In this document: piece by piece, positions 1-8,392 of the stretch
Layout of the letters: every line of letters begins with the position of its first letter
Numbering within the stretch: position 1 is the first letter of the stretch
Assembly (NCBI RefSeq): GCF_003013395.1
Contig: NZ_PXZM01000029.1
Coordinates: forward strand, 62,001-126,000
Direction of reading: 5' to 3'
From: Brevibacillus fortis
GTDB taxonomy: Bacteria > Bacillota > Bacilli > Brevibacillales > Brevibacillaceae
Length of the DNA: 64,000 nt
The notes under the pieces: model-generated
Seen by the model: the letters and a program-made list of their open reading frames with translations, nothing else
Told to the model about the DNA's origin: nothing
Databases searched by the model: none
Position numbers and translations under genes: made by a program

Positions 1-863
1 TTCATCACAGCAAAATGCTCTTTGCTGATGATGTCGCGGTTACCCGTTACCGTTACGAAGTAGTCACCGTGCTTCGCAGCTTCGAGCATTGGCATTACTT
101 CAAATCCATCCATGTAAGCTTCTACCGCTTTGATTGGGTCGATTTCGGTTACGATTACTTTTGCGCCCAAACCTTTTGCGCGCATCGCTACACCTTTACC
201 GCACCAGCCATAACCAGCTACGACAACAGTTTTACCCGCAACCACGAGGTTCGTTGTACGGTTGATACCATCCCATACGGATTGACCTGTACCATAGCGG
301 TTGTCAAACAAGTATTTGCAGAATGCATCGTTTACGGCAACCATTGGGAATTCAAGCTTGCCTTCTTTTTCCAGCGCTTTCAGACGCAGAATACCTGTTG
401 TGGTTTCTTCTGCACCACCACGTACTTGAGACAGCAGATCACGGCGCTCGCTGTGCAAAATGGTGATCAGGTCGCCACCATCATCAATGATCAGATCAGG
501 ACGAGTTTCCAGTGTTTTGATCAGGTGCTCTTTGTACTCAGCAGGATCTGGATTGTATTTCGCAAATACGCGAATGCCGTCTTCCACCAATGCTGCGCAA
601 ATGTCATCTTGCGTGGACAGCGGGTTGGAACCAGTAATGGTTACTTCAGCGCCACCAGCTTGAACTACTTTTGCCAGATAAGCTGTTTTCGCTTCCAAGT
701 GCAAGGAGATCGCAACTTTCAGTCCTGCAAACGGCTTCTCTTTTTCAAAGCGATCACGAATGCGGTTCAGGACAGGCATGTGTTCTCTTACCCAATCAAT
801 CTTCAGATGGCCGTTGTGCGCCAATGCCATATCTTTTACGATGCTTTCAGATACTGTGTTCAT
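1..863 (-). CDS. ahcY: Adenosylhomocysteinase (5' portion, runs off window)
   Basis: About 287 N-terminal residues are visible and the gene continues past the window edge. The enzyme hydrolyses S-adenosylhomocysteine to adenosine and homocysteine with bound NAD, closing the methylation cycle in the cytoplasm. Visible are the substrate-site stretch GSNPLSTQDD near residue 77, the HLEAKTAYL segment near 53, and the NAD-binding glycine loop GYGWCGKG near residues 216-223. The GSNPLST form, rather than SSCN, looks like the archaeal/thermophile branch. The ATG at 863 is preceded by AGGAGGTCC at the right spacing. It sits alone on the minus strand downstream of a LysR gene. B. subtilis uses Pfs/LuxS instead, so SAH hydrolase here marks a different recycling route. 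Identification is firm; the C-terminal half is unseen. Confidence 0.95.
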   Translation of the reverse strand, partial: MNTVSESIVKDMALAHNGHLKIDWVREHMPVLNRIRDRFEKEKPFAGLKVAISLHLEAKTAYLAKVVQAGGAEVTITGSNPLSTQDDICAALVEDGIRVFAKYNPDPAEYKEHLIKTLETRPDLIIDDGGDLITILHSERRDLLSQVRGGAEETTTGILRLKALEKEGKLEFPMVAVNDAFCKYLFDNRYGTGQSVWDGINRTTNLVVAGKTVVVAGYGWCGKGVAMRAKGLGAKVIVTEIDPIKAVEAYMDGFEVMPMLEAAKHGDYFVTVTGNRDIISKEHFAVM

Positions 864-946
864 GTACGGATGGACCTCCTTTTGTCTCATAAAGCAACCT
901 TGTCTATCATATCATACGCAAGTTCAACCATCATCAGTTTTTCCAA

Positions 947-1876
947 TTATTTTCCTATTAACGGCAATTTACGCTCTGCGGTTTCTACCATAAGTAGCTC
1001 CAAAAAGCGTAACAAAGCCTGTGGCATCCATTTCTTTTTATGGTAGACCAGCTGTCGGAAAACACGGATATCCGGATGGGAAAACGGGAGTATAACTAGT
1101 GTACCATTTTTCACTTCTTCTTGTACGACAATTTTCGGAAGTAACGCAATTCCTAAATCATAGGCTACACATTGTTTTATCGCTTCCAGACTACCAAATT
1201 CAAAAGAAGATTCCACGGTGGCTCCTGCTTCACGCAACACCGATTCCATCATCCCTCGGTAACTGCATCCCTTTTCCGTAAAAATCCAGGTTTCCCCGGT
1301 AAAATCGTGAGTTTCTACCTTCTCTTTTTTCACAAGCGAATGGGTAGGCGCTGCAACAACAACTAGTTTTTCCTCACCTAAAACGACATTTGTCAGCTCA
1401 GTTTGATCTTGGAGCCAATCGAGCACAAAGGCGAAGTCGAACTTCCCTTCCTTTACCCCCTGTCTCAAGTCTTGGCAAATGCCCGGTGCAAGCATGATCC
1501 GCATACGCGGCTGCTCCAAGCGAAATTTTTGCAAATAGGGTGGTAAGTAAAAGGCTGCCAGTGACTCCACTGTTCCGATACTCAGTGTTCCTGCAAGATG
1601 TGCTTGTTCTGACAGATTGGCTTTCGCTTCATCTAATACAGCTTGCAGCTGCTCGCTGTAGCCGAGAAGCACTTCACCTGCGTGGGTTAGCCTGATTTTT
1701 TTGCCCCAACGCTCAAATAGGCTGACACCGAACTCCGATTCCAGATTTTGAATTTGGGTTGTCACACTGGATTGCGCGTAGCCTAAAATTTCTGCTGCAC
1801 GCGTAAAGCTCTGGCACTTTGCTACTTCTCGGAATGTTTGCAAATAACGAGTATCCAGATTTCTCCCTCTTTTCAT
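947..1876 (-). CDS. LysR-family transcriptional regulator
   Basis: About 309 residues with the classic LTTR plan: an N-terminal winged helix-turn-helix (FTRAAEILGYAQSSVTTQIQNLE region, residues ~20-45), a linker helix, then a two-lobe periplasmic-binding-like effector domain (~90-300). It is divergent from the amino-acid permease at 1987, so that transporter is the likely target. The intergenic region has a perfect TTATCTA/TAGATAA dyad that fits an LTTR T-N11-A box. The start is uncertain: the TTG at 1894 lies at the edge of the dyad, the ATG at 1876 is the conventional choice, and an AGAGGGAG just before the LDTRYL segment hints at a still later non-ATG start. The effector is unknown. Confidence 0.85.
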   Translation of the reverse strand: MKRGRNLDTRYLQTFREVAKCQSFTRAAEILGYAQSSVTTQIQNLESEFGVSLFERWGKKIRLTHAGEVLLGYSEQLQAVLDEAKANLSEQAHLAGTLSIGTVESLAAFYLPPYLQKFRLEQPRMRIMLAPGICQDLRQGVKEGKFDFAFVLDWLQDQTELTNVVLGEEKLVVVAAPTHSLVKKEKVETHDFTGETWIFTEKGCSYRGMMESVLREAGATVESSFEFGSLEAIKQCVAYDLGIALLPKIVVQEEVKNGTLVILPFSHPDIRVFRQLVYHKKKWMPQALLRFLELLMVETAERKLPLIGK

Positions 1877-1894
1877 CGAAAAAATCGATTTCAA

Positions 1895-1914
1895 TTATCT
1901 AATATTATAGATAA
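1895..1914. promoter_or_regulatory. Perfect dyad, probable LysR operator
   Basis: TTATCTA, six bases, then TAGATAA. The core ATCTA...TAGAT contains the T-N11-A arrangement expected for LysR-type boxes. It lies between the divergent LysR gene and the permease, 73 bp upstream of the permease ATG. Binding is inferred. Confidence 0.6.
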
Positions 1915-1986
1915 CTCCGATAATTAAGTCTATGCTACACTTCAGTTACCAACGACAAGGTAAGTAAAAAAGTGAGGGATCTACCT

Positions 1987-3252
1987 ATGGGAAAATTATC
2001 CAGGCAAGCCCCTGGCCTAACCAAAACACTGCGACTTCCACAGATCGTCGCCTTATACATCGGGGCGGTGATCGGTTCCGGAGTGCTGCTCATCCCTGGA
2101 CTCGCAGCCGAAAAGGCTGGTCCTGCTTCCATTTTAGCTTGGCTCGTCATGTCGATTCTCGTCCTGCCCATGGCCATTACGATGGGACTATTATCTGCTC
2201 GTTATCCGAGCTCAGGTGGAGTCTCTACATTTGTACGGACAGCGTACGGAGATCGATTCGGAAACATGGTAGGCTGGTTCTTTCTCTTGTCTGTCCCGAT
2301 TGGCGCACCTATTCTGAGTGTGACAGGGGCCAACTACATTGCGATCCTGCTGAACTGGAGTGAGTCACAAGTTTATGCGGCGGCTGCTCTGCTTCTTCTC
2401 GCTGTCCTTGTGATGAATATTGTAGGCTTGCATGTAGCTGCACGTGTCCAAACGATTGTTGTCTCGCTGATTATCACGATTTTGATTTTGGCCGTTGTCG
2501 CAAGCCTTCCGCATGCATCTGTCAATCACTTTACCCCTTTTATGCCAAACGGTTGGTTGAGTGTCGTGCAAGCAGCAGGTCTGATGTTCTGGTGCTTTAT
2601 TGGGTGGGAAGCTGTGACGCATCTCTCAGAGGAATTCGTCGATCCTACGAAAAACGCGATTCGCGGTGTTTTGTGGAGTGCGGGAATCGTCGCTCTCTTG
2701 TATTTTGCCGTTGCCTTTATGACTGTGGCTACGCATAGCTACGGGATCGGCATCTCCGCTGCCTCGCTCAGTGTCATGGTTCAACTCTCTCTGGGGCCAA
2801 TCGGCGGATGGATTGTAGCCGTAACTGCCTTGTTCATTTGTATCGCAACAGCCAACGCTTACATCGGAGCTGCTTCACGCATCGCCTATTCGTTGGCGCA
2901 AGAAAAGATCGCTCCTCGCTGGTTTGCCACCCTCCATGCCAAGTACCGAACACCCACCGGCGGCCTTCTGTTTCTCTCTCTTTGTTTTGTCGTCGTTCTG
3001 GGCGTACTGTATTTCAACGTGATCGACTTGTCCAGACTCATCGAGCTTCCCAATGCAACCTTTTTTGCGACGTACATCGGCGGGTGTCTCGCTGGGGTCC
3101 GGCTCTTGCGTCATAGTCGCGTAGGCCGATTCGCTTCCTGGACTTCTCTCGTATGTACAGTAGGACTTTATCCTTTTTTGGGATGGTCCGCTCTCTATCC
3201 CCTCGTGATTGCACTTGTTCTTTTTATCTGGCAAAAACGTCATCATGCCTGA
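1987..3252 (+). CDS. APC-superfamily amino-acid permease
   Basis: A 421-residue polytopic membrane protein with about 12 predicted hydrophobic helices. The N-terminal helix carries the APC signature GAVIGSGVLLIPG (residues ~22-34), the unwound TM1 segment that binds the amino-acid backbone. TM6 has the FWCFIGWEAVTHLSEEF stretch (~199-215), also typical of the family and similar to E. coli YjeH-like exporters. I preferred the ATG at 1987 over the upstream GTG at 1972 because GTGAGGGAT sits 8 nt before the ATG. Substrate and direction cannot be read from sequence; a YjeH-like exporter of branched-chain amino acids or methionine is one possibility. A terminator follows directly. Divergent LysR control is likely. 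Confidence 0.88.
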   Translation: MGKLSRQAPGLTKTLRLPQIVALYIGAVIGSGVLLIPGLAAEKAGPASILAWLVMSILVLPMAITMGLLSARYPSSGGVSTFVRTAYGDRFGNMVGWFFLLSVPIGAPILSVTGANYIAILLNWSESQVYAAAALLLLAVLVMNIVGLHVAARVQTIVVSLIITILILAVVASLPHASVNHFTPFMPNGWLSVVQAAGLMFWCFIGWEAVTHLSEEFVDPTKNAIRGVLWSAGIVALLYFAVAFMTVATHSYGIGISAASLSVMVQLSLGPIGGWIVAVTALFICIATANAYIGAASRIAYSLAQEKIAPRWFATLHAKYRTPTGGLLFLSLCFVVVLGVLYFNVIDLSRLIELPNATFFATYIGGCLAGVRLLRHSRVGRFASWTSLVCTVGLYPFLGWSALYPLVIALVLFIWQKRHHA

Positions 3253-3257
3253 CATAC

Positions 3258-3289
3258 AAAAAGGCTGGGTTCATGTCCCAGCCTTTTTT
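3258..3289. terminator. Bidirectional terminator
   Basis: AAAGGCTGGG, a six-base loop, then CCCAGCCTTTTTT. It has A and T runs on both sides and serves the permease (+) and the SLH gene (-). Confidence 0.9.
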
Positions 3290-3290
3290 C

Positions 3291-4343
3291 TTATTCATCT
3301 TTTCCAATCAATCTAAACGTTTTGCCATCGCTTGAGGAAAGGTAAAACGTGCGATCGACGCTTCCACCCAAATCTCCTGCGTAATATTGAACCGTCATTC
3401 TGTATTTATTCATTCCGATTTTTGCAAAGTACATCAATTCATTAAACTGTGGGAACCGGACATAATCGTACACTTCATACTGCATAAATGAAAAATGCTC
3501 GCGTAAAAACGATTCACTGACAGGCAGATTGTTTTTCTTTGCATACGCGACCAAGTCATCAAAGCGACGAATCTTTTGCTTATCCATCACGTCACCTACA
3601 AATGACGAGACAGCTTGTGTCATTGCCTTTTTCTCGCTCTCTGTTACATTGCCAGGGTACAGCTCTGCGATTTTTGATTCCAGTCGGTTTAAGAGGACGA
3701 CTGCTTGAGCTCTATTGATTTTGTCCTCAGGACGAAAGCTTCCATCTGGGAATCCAGCCAATACCCCCATTTTATAGGCAGGGTAGACCGTCATCACCTG
3801 ATTTTCATTTTCCACAGAGATATCCGTGAAAAATTTTGCTGTCGTTCCTCGGTATTTTTCACCTTCTGATTGGTGCCCGATGGCCGCCAACAAGGTTCTT
3901 GCCGCATCCAACCGCGTCATGCTATCCGTCGGTTTTCCGGATGGCATAATACCCGCTGAAGCCAAATGGTGATAAGTTTTTTCCGACCAACGTCCCACAG
4001 CAGCCTTCAAGTAGGTCTCTTTGATATAGCTGTCAGGCTCATGACCTGTGAAGGAAGGAATGACGCGTTCAATCAGGGATAAAAACTGTTCTTGTGTCAC
4101 TGTTTGCTCTGGTTTAAAGGTTCCGTCGGGGAAGCCCTTGATTAATCCTTTTTGGGTAGCAATCCCAATTTCTTTTGCTGCCCAATGTCCATTTGTGTCG
4201 ATAAATGCAGGTGAATTGGCCACGTATTCTTCCCGTGCGTCGGCCTTTTTCAATCCTGCAGTTGCAATGCCCGTCAATAAAACCGACAAGCTTACAACTA
4301 GTAGAGTGGCTTTTTTCCCGATTTGTTGTAATGTAATCTGCAT
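3291..4343 (-). CDS. SLH-domain secreted surface protein
   Basis: 350 residues. A signal-peptide-like N-terminus (KK then LLVVSLSVLLTGIATA) is followed by S-layer homology modules. Module 1 is at about residues 47-95 (FIDTNGHWA...KGFPDGTFKPEQTVTQEQF), a degenerate module 2 at about 110-150, and module 3 at about 170-222 (GVLAGFPDGSFRPEDKINRAQAV). SLH modules dock to pyruvylated secondary cell-wall polymer, so the protein is probably anchored at the wall. The C-terminal ~120 residues match nothing I recognise. The ATG at 4343 (MQITLQQIGKK) is supported by AAGGTGG 8 nt upstream; the longer ORF upstream lacks a ribosome site. Confidence 0.85.
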   Translation of the reverse strand: MQITLQQIGKKATLLVVSLSVLLTGIATAGLKKADAREEYVANSPAFIDTNGHWAAKEIGIATQKGLIKGFPDGTFKPEQTVTQEQFLSLIERVIPSFTGHEPDSYIKETYLKAAVGRWSEKTYHHLASAGIMPSGKPTDSMTRLDAARTLLAAIGHQSEGEKYRGTTAKFFTDISVENENQVMTVYPAYKMGVLAGFPDGSFRPEDKINRAQAVVLLNRLESKIAELYPGNVTESEKKAMTQAVSSFVGDVMDKQKIRRFDDLVAYAKKNNLPVSESFLREHFSFMQYEVYDYVRFPQFNELMYFAKIGMNKYRMTVQYYAGDLGGSVDRTFYLSSSDGKTFRLIGKDE

Positions 4344-4450
4344 CCCGAGTACCACCTTTCCCAAAAACAATCCATTACTACTAATACGCAGAATTTGTCG
4401 GAAAAGTTTCAGCATAATTTGAAGAAATCTTTTCCATCTACGTAAACAAC

Positions 4451-4494
4451 AAAAAAATAGTCGGGTCCACTTTTAGGACGATCCGACTATTTTG
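4451..4494 (-). terminator. Terminator of bshC
   Basis: Inverted repeat AATAGTCGG...CCGACTATT with a small internal bulge. On the minus strand it is followed by seven T residues, just after the bshC stop. Confidence 0.8.
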
Positions 4495-4503
4495 CGCTGC
4501 ATA

Positions 4504-6126
4504 TTACAGGTAATAAAGTTGATGAGTACCATCATGCGCGAATGGCGCATCTACTAATCGGTCAAGCAAGCCAAGACCATATTTATTCGCAAACGGGAAA
4601 AACGAATGCTTTCTTTCTTGCAGCCCACCCTCAGGCAATAAAGCTGTCTCAATTCGTTGGACACGCACATGCTCCACGTCATCTTTTTGCTGAAGCGAAC
4701 GAATCAGACGCTCTTCCAAAAAGGACACTTGCTCTAACAGTAGCTTGCTATTTTTCTCAGCCAGACCACGCAATCCGCCATCCAGAGAAACGACCTCCTC
4801 TACCAGTGGACGATAGATCGACATGATCGACTCCCGTGCTGATGCGAATTGCTGCTCCAACGGATGTGGCGCCTGCTTTTTGGACCACTCGGTTTTCCAT
4901 GCGGCGAAATCAGTCAAGACTTGTTCAACAGAAAGCCCCAAGCTATCCAGCAGTCTCAGTTGAGCACCTTCCACAAGGGTAATGGACAAACGAGGCAATA
5001 CGATCGGCATCTGCATCCCAAATAGCTCGAATACCTCCCGATAATACGCCCAATAAGCAATCTCGCCCGGACCTCCAATGAAGGCAAGCGTAGGAAACAG
5101 ATGCTCCTGCATCAACCCGCGGGTAACGACATTTGTGCTAAAACGCTCTGGTGAATCTGCAACCTGCTTGAGCAATTCATCGCGGGTGTAAGAACGTCTC
5201 CGATTGATAAAGCGCTCTCCGTGACGTTCTAACAGCAATCGATTATCGCCCTCATAGATGAACAGATTGGCTTGATGCTCTTCCACTTGCAATTGAAGCG
5301 GATAACCAGCCGTAGAGATCCGATCCGCTGCCCGTAGCAACACCTTTGCCAATTGCTCATTGTTTTCAATGATCTGTGAAAAAATGGGTTGCTGCAGCTC
5401 ACGAACAAACGGCAACGAGGATTCAACCAAGACAAGACCGTGCTTGCCAAACAGTTTTGCCATCAAGCGGGCAAACCACTCTGCGACTGTATGCGAATCT
5501 GCTGCAGTCTTCGTCAGCAACTCACGAATCTGTTTGGTTTCGGCAGTCTCTGCTTGCCCCTGGAAAAACTTTTCCAGGAACTGCGTACACAGTTCAGGGT
5601 CCAAGGGTAGCGTACTTGCCGATTGACGTCCCTTTTTGTTCAAAGCCATTCGCTCTTTATGCAGGCGCTTCCCATCATTCGCTCCCCAGAACACATGATC
5701 GATCTCATCGATGTCATGGTCCTCGCCAGCAATCCAGAACACCGGAATGACGTTCGCCTGAAGCTCTGCAGACAGCCTCTTCGCTGCCTGGATCAGATGA
5801 ACAGCTTTGTTGATTGTATAGAGTGGTCCACCCAGAACTCCTGCTTGCTGACCGCCGATGACCACATATGTGTCTGGCTGTTTGAGCAACTCGATATTTT
5901 TCAGTGCTTCAGGGTGAGTACCCATCTCTTTATTAAAACGATATAAACCTTCCACGAGCTGGTTCCGGTGAGGATAGGATTGACTTTGAAGCCATTCCAC
6001 ACGTTCTCGGTAGGACTGTTCACGGTAGGGATTATGTGCAAAAAACTGCATTGCAGAGGCATTTTGCTGCTGGTACTCCTGTGCCAGCGTATTCGCCAAT
6101 GGAAGCGCGAGACATTCAACATTCAT
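4504..6126 (-). CDS. bshC: Bacillithiol synthase, cysteine-adding enzyme BshC
   Basis: 540 residues, the usual BshC/YllA length. It adds cysteine to glucosaminyl-malate, the last step of bacillithiol synthesis in the cytoplasm. Visible are the glycine-rich GGQQAGVLGGPLYT stretch (~92-105) and the acidic WIAGEDHDIDEIDHVFW stretch (~131-147) of the Rossmann-like core, GGPGEIAYWAYY (~354-365), and a C-terminal coiled-coil helix region (~430-490) that mediates dimerisation. ATG at 6126 with AAAGGTGAG upstream. In Bacillus, bshC lies between ylbQ/panE and mraZ. Here panE and a DUF3397 gene are still upstream, separated by an XRE-cupin regulator, and no dcw genes follow. Confidence 0.95.
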   Translation of the reverse strand: MNVECLALPLANTLAQEYQQQNASAMQFFAHNPYREQSYRERVEWLQSQSYPHRNQLVEGLYRFNKEMGTHPEALKNIELLKQPDTYVVIGGQQAGVLGGPLYTINKAVHLIQAAKRLSAELQANVIPVFWIAGEDHDIDEIDHVFWGANDGKRLHKERMALNKKGRQSASTLPLDPELCTQFLEKFFQGQAETAETKQIRELLTKTAADSHTVAEWFARLMAKLFGKHGLVLVESSLPFVRELQQPIFSQIIENNEQLAKVLLRAADRISTAGYPLQLQVEEHQANLFIYEGDNRLLLERHGERFINRRRSYTRDELLKQVADSPERFSTNVVTRGLMQEHLFPTLAFIGGPGEIAYWAYYREVFELFGMQMPIVLPRLSITLVEGAQLRLLDSLGLSVEQVLTDFAAWKTEWSKKQAPHPLEQQFASARESIMSIYRPLVEEVVSLDGGLRGLAEKNSKLLLEQVSFLEERLIRSLQQKDDVEHVRVQRIETALLPEGGLQERKHSFFPFANKYGLGLLDRLVDAPFAHDGTHQLYYL

Positions 6127-6184
6127 GCTAGCTCACCTTTCTTAGGACCATGGTCAACCAAAATTATACCATGCTCCACAGCCA

Positions 6185-6218
6185 CAAAAAACAAGACAAC
6201 CCACTTTAATGGGTTGTC
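6185..6218 (-). terminator. Terminator after XRE-cupin gene
   Basis: GACAACCCA, a six-base loop, TGGGTTGTC: a perfect 9-bp stem. On the minus strand it is followed by a T-rich run. It separates the regulator from bshC. Confidence 0.85.
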
Positions 6219-6249
6219 AAAGTGTAATACAGGCTCGATTGCGCTTGCA

Positions 6250-6807
6250 TTAAAATTGTGGAGGGGTGACGGACCAGATCAACAAGGCTTCCGTTTCTCC
6301 CGTATTTTCGATTGAGTGTGTTTTGCTGCTATCAAATGAGATACTGTCTCCTGCTTCCAATACGTGCTCTTCATCGTTGAAGCGCGCTGTCACACTACCG
6401 GAAATGACCGTGAAACATTCTTCTCCCTCTGACTGCACGAACTTGTCGACAGCCATTTCTCCAGGCATCAGTCGCACTTCCAGCATCCCCAGCTTGGCAC
6501 TACCTCCCATCGAGAGCAGCGAATAAGTGCCCGTCGATTCAGGAAAGACCAGTTGTCTGCGTTTTTGCAAGCGAGTCACATGCACTTGCTTTTGATCAAT
6601 ATCTTCGAAAAAATGAATGATAGGTGACTCCAGAGCTTTGGTGATTTTCCACAGCGAATCCAGTGACGGCTGCGAAATTCCACGCTCTACTTGGCTCAGC
6701 AAACCTTTGCTTAACCCTGTCTTGCCTGCCATAATTTCCAAGGTAAAGCCGCGTTCTTTCCGAATCATTCGAATCTTATGACCGATGGTCTCGATGGGAA
6801 GTCGCAT
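6250..6807 (-). CDS. XRE-family regulator with C-terminal cupin
   Basis: 185 residues. Residues ~7-62 form an XRE helix-turn-helix (KIRMIRKERGFTL, then TGLSKGLLSQVERG as the recognition region). Residues ~110-183 are a cupin beta-barrel with the GEECFTVISG and HVLEAGDSISFDSSKTH segments. Proteins of this architecture (PuuR/SutR type) typically sense a small metabolite and control nearby or global catabolic genes. The ATG at 6807 has AAAGGTTGG at correct spacing and the longer ORF to 6870 is rejected. It lies 52 nt downstream of the DUF3397 gene, so it may be co-transcribed with panE-DUF3397. The ligand is unknown. Confidence 0.85.
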   Translation of the reverse strand: MRLPIETIGHKIRMIRKERGFTLEIMAGKTGLSKGLLSQVERGISQPSLDSLWKITKALESPIIHFFEDIDQKQVHVTRLQKRRQLVFPESTGTYSLLSMGGSAKLGMLEVRLMPGEMAVDKFVQSEGEECFTVISGSVTARFNDEEHVLEAGDSISFDSSKTHSIENTGETEALLIWSVTPPQF

Positions 6808-6859
6808 AGTTCCAACCTTCTTTCTTATCGGAATAAATACGATATGTATCAACAGTGCT

Positions 6860-7258
6860 TTACACGACACCCATCGTTTTGATAATACCGGTCGTAAACA
6901 GCACTATGTAGACAATTCCAAACCAGAGAAACGACAAACGCCAGGCTGAAAATCCTACCTTTTTGAGGGAGAGCCGCCCCTTCCACTTCATCTGTATCCA
7001 CCCAAGGAGCAAAGTTACCACCAGGTAAAAGCAGAATACCCACCACCAAGCGGAAAAAGCCTCGGGCCAAATCAATTCGTAAGCGGAAACGGCAGAGCGA
7101 ATCACCAAAAGATTCGTGATATTTATCGCGAAGCGGCCTGCCAATTTCTTGTTCCGCGTCGTCACATACACGATGAAATAAACGAGCGGAAATCCGAGAA
7201 ACGGCACAACCGTCAGCGTACCCCACAAATAGGCCCAGACATCCGCCAAAATGGTCAT
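6860..7258 (-). CDS. DUF3397 small membrane protein
   Basis: 132 residues with four hydrophobic segments (~8-32, 43-62, 68-87, 105-127), predicted to be an integral membrane protein. Length, composition and its position between panE and bshC match the DUF3397 family of Bacillales. Function is unknown. Its ATG overlaps the panE stop by four bases (ATGA), so the two are translationally coupled. Confidence 0.75.
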   Translation of the reverse strand: MTILADVWAYLWGTLTVVPFLGFPLVYFIVYVTTRNKKLAGRFAINITNLLVIRSAVSAYELIWPEAFSAWWWVFCFYLVVTLLLGWIQMKWKGRLSLKKVGFSAWRLSFLWFGIVYIVLFTTGIIKTMGVV

Positions 7259-8220
7259 CTACTGTCGCCTCCCTCCTTCCGTATTCCCATGTCTGACTTA
7301 AGAAGGATAACGCGAAGCAAGGTTTCGTGCAGCGGAGTCGGAATTCCGGCCTTTTTTCCTACTTGGACGAGATAGCCGTTGATAGACTGCACTTCCGTCG
7401 GTCTGCGCTTCTTTATATCCTGCAGCATGGAAGAAAGATTACGGGAAGTATTTCGGCAAATGGAGACAATTTCCTGCAAGTCTGCATCCTCGATTTTTTG
7501 TCCGGCATACGCAGCCACTGCAGCTGCTTCCACAAATAAAGCACGCATGAGATGTTGCGTATGTGAATTTTCGAGGAGAGCCCCATTCGGGATTTCAAAA
7601 AGCGCGGTTAACGGATTGATCAACGCATTTGCGATGAGCTTTCGCCAAGCGAAGGGCTGTATCGCCTTTTCGTAGACAGCCTCCATGCCTGTTGATAACG
7701 CCCACTCGACAAATGTGCGAATCAGTGGATCATTGCGATCAGAAGTCTCCCAAGAACCTACGCGCAAAGTACCAGTACCGGTATGCACGACTTCTGTAGC
7801 CGACAATCTCCTTGCCCCTTCCGTATTAATCGCAAAGAAGCACTGCATCTCCGTTAAAACGGTTCGAAGCAACTCGTAATGACCCATACCATTTTGCAAA
7901 GCGATCACTCTTGCCTCATGATTTAACCCTTGTAAGGCTGGAAGTACGCTGTGCAAATCTGGCTGCTTTACAGTTAACAAATACAGATTCCCTTCAGGCA
8001 ATCCTTCTTCAATGGGACGAGCAACGATGGGAACAGTGACTGTTTCGCCATCAAGCCTTTGAAAGCTGAGCCCGCGTTCATTTAGCTGATTCGCCTGGAG
8101 TGAACTGCGTGTAACAATCGTAACAGGTTGTCCAGCGAGTGCGAGCCTTGCTGCATACAGCAGCCCGACAGACCCTCCACCTATGACTACCACCTGACAC
8201 GTCTTTGGTTCTAGCAGCAT
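7255..8220 (-). CDS. panE: 2-dehydropantoate 2-reductase
   Basis: 321 residues. It reduces ketopantoate to pantoate with NADPH in pantothenate/CoA synthesis. The N-terminal Rossmann motif VVVIGGGSVGLLYA is at ~9-22, and KLIANALINPLTAL near residue 190 carries the catalytic lysine of the ketopantoate reductase C-terminal domain. The order panE-DUF3397-bshC equals ylbQ-...-yllA in Bacillus. I prefer the ATG at 8220, with GGTGA just upstream, over the ATG at 8241, which has little ribosome-site sequence. B. subtilis has two such reductases, so substrate specificity is inferred. Confidence 0.88.
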   Translation of the reverse strand: MLLEPKTCQVVVIGGGSVGLLYAARLALAGQPVTIVTRSSLQANQLNERGLSFQRLDGETVTVPIVARPIEEGLPEGNLYLLTVKQPDLHSVLPALQGLNHEARVIALQNGMGHYELLRTVLTEMQCFFAINTEGARRLSATEVVHTGTGTLRVGSWETSDRNDPLIRTFVEWALSTGMEAVYEKAIQPFAWRKLIANALINPLTALFEIPNGALLENSHTQHLMRALFVEAAAVAAYAGQKIEDADLQEIVSICRNTSRNLSSMLQDIKKRRPTEVQSINGYLVQVGKKAGIPTPLHETLLRVILLKSDMGIRKEGGDSR

Positions 8221-8346
8221 TTGTTCACCCACATTAATCATTGCTTATTTTTCAAGAATAACAGAGTTTTCGGGATTGTTCAATTGATTGACACAAAAAA
8301 AGATCGAAATTATCGAAATATTCCTTTGTTCTTACACATTTTCTGT

Positions 8347-8383
8347 AAAAAAAATCAGGTTATCGCCTTTTGACGACAACCTG
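8347..8383 (-). terminator. Terminator of the yng-type operon
   Basis: CAGGTTATCG, loop, CGACAACCTG (one mismatch). On the minus strand it is followed by eight T residues, placed right after the carboxyltransferase stop. Confidence 0.88.
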
Positions 8384-8392
8384 AACCCTGAT

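Noticed and set aside
15-1046. 343-codon open frame on the plus strand
   Set aside because: Antisense shadow of ahcY and the LysR gene; no ribosome site and no family resemblance.
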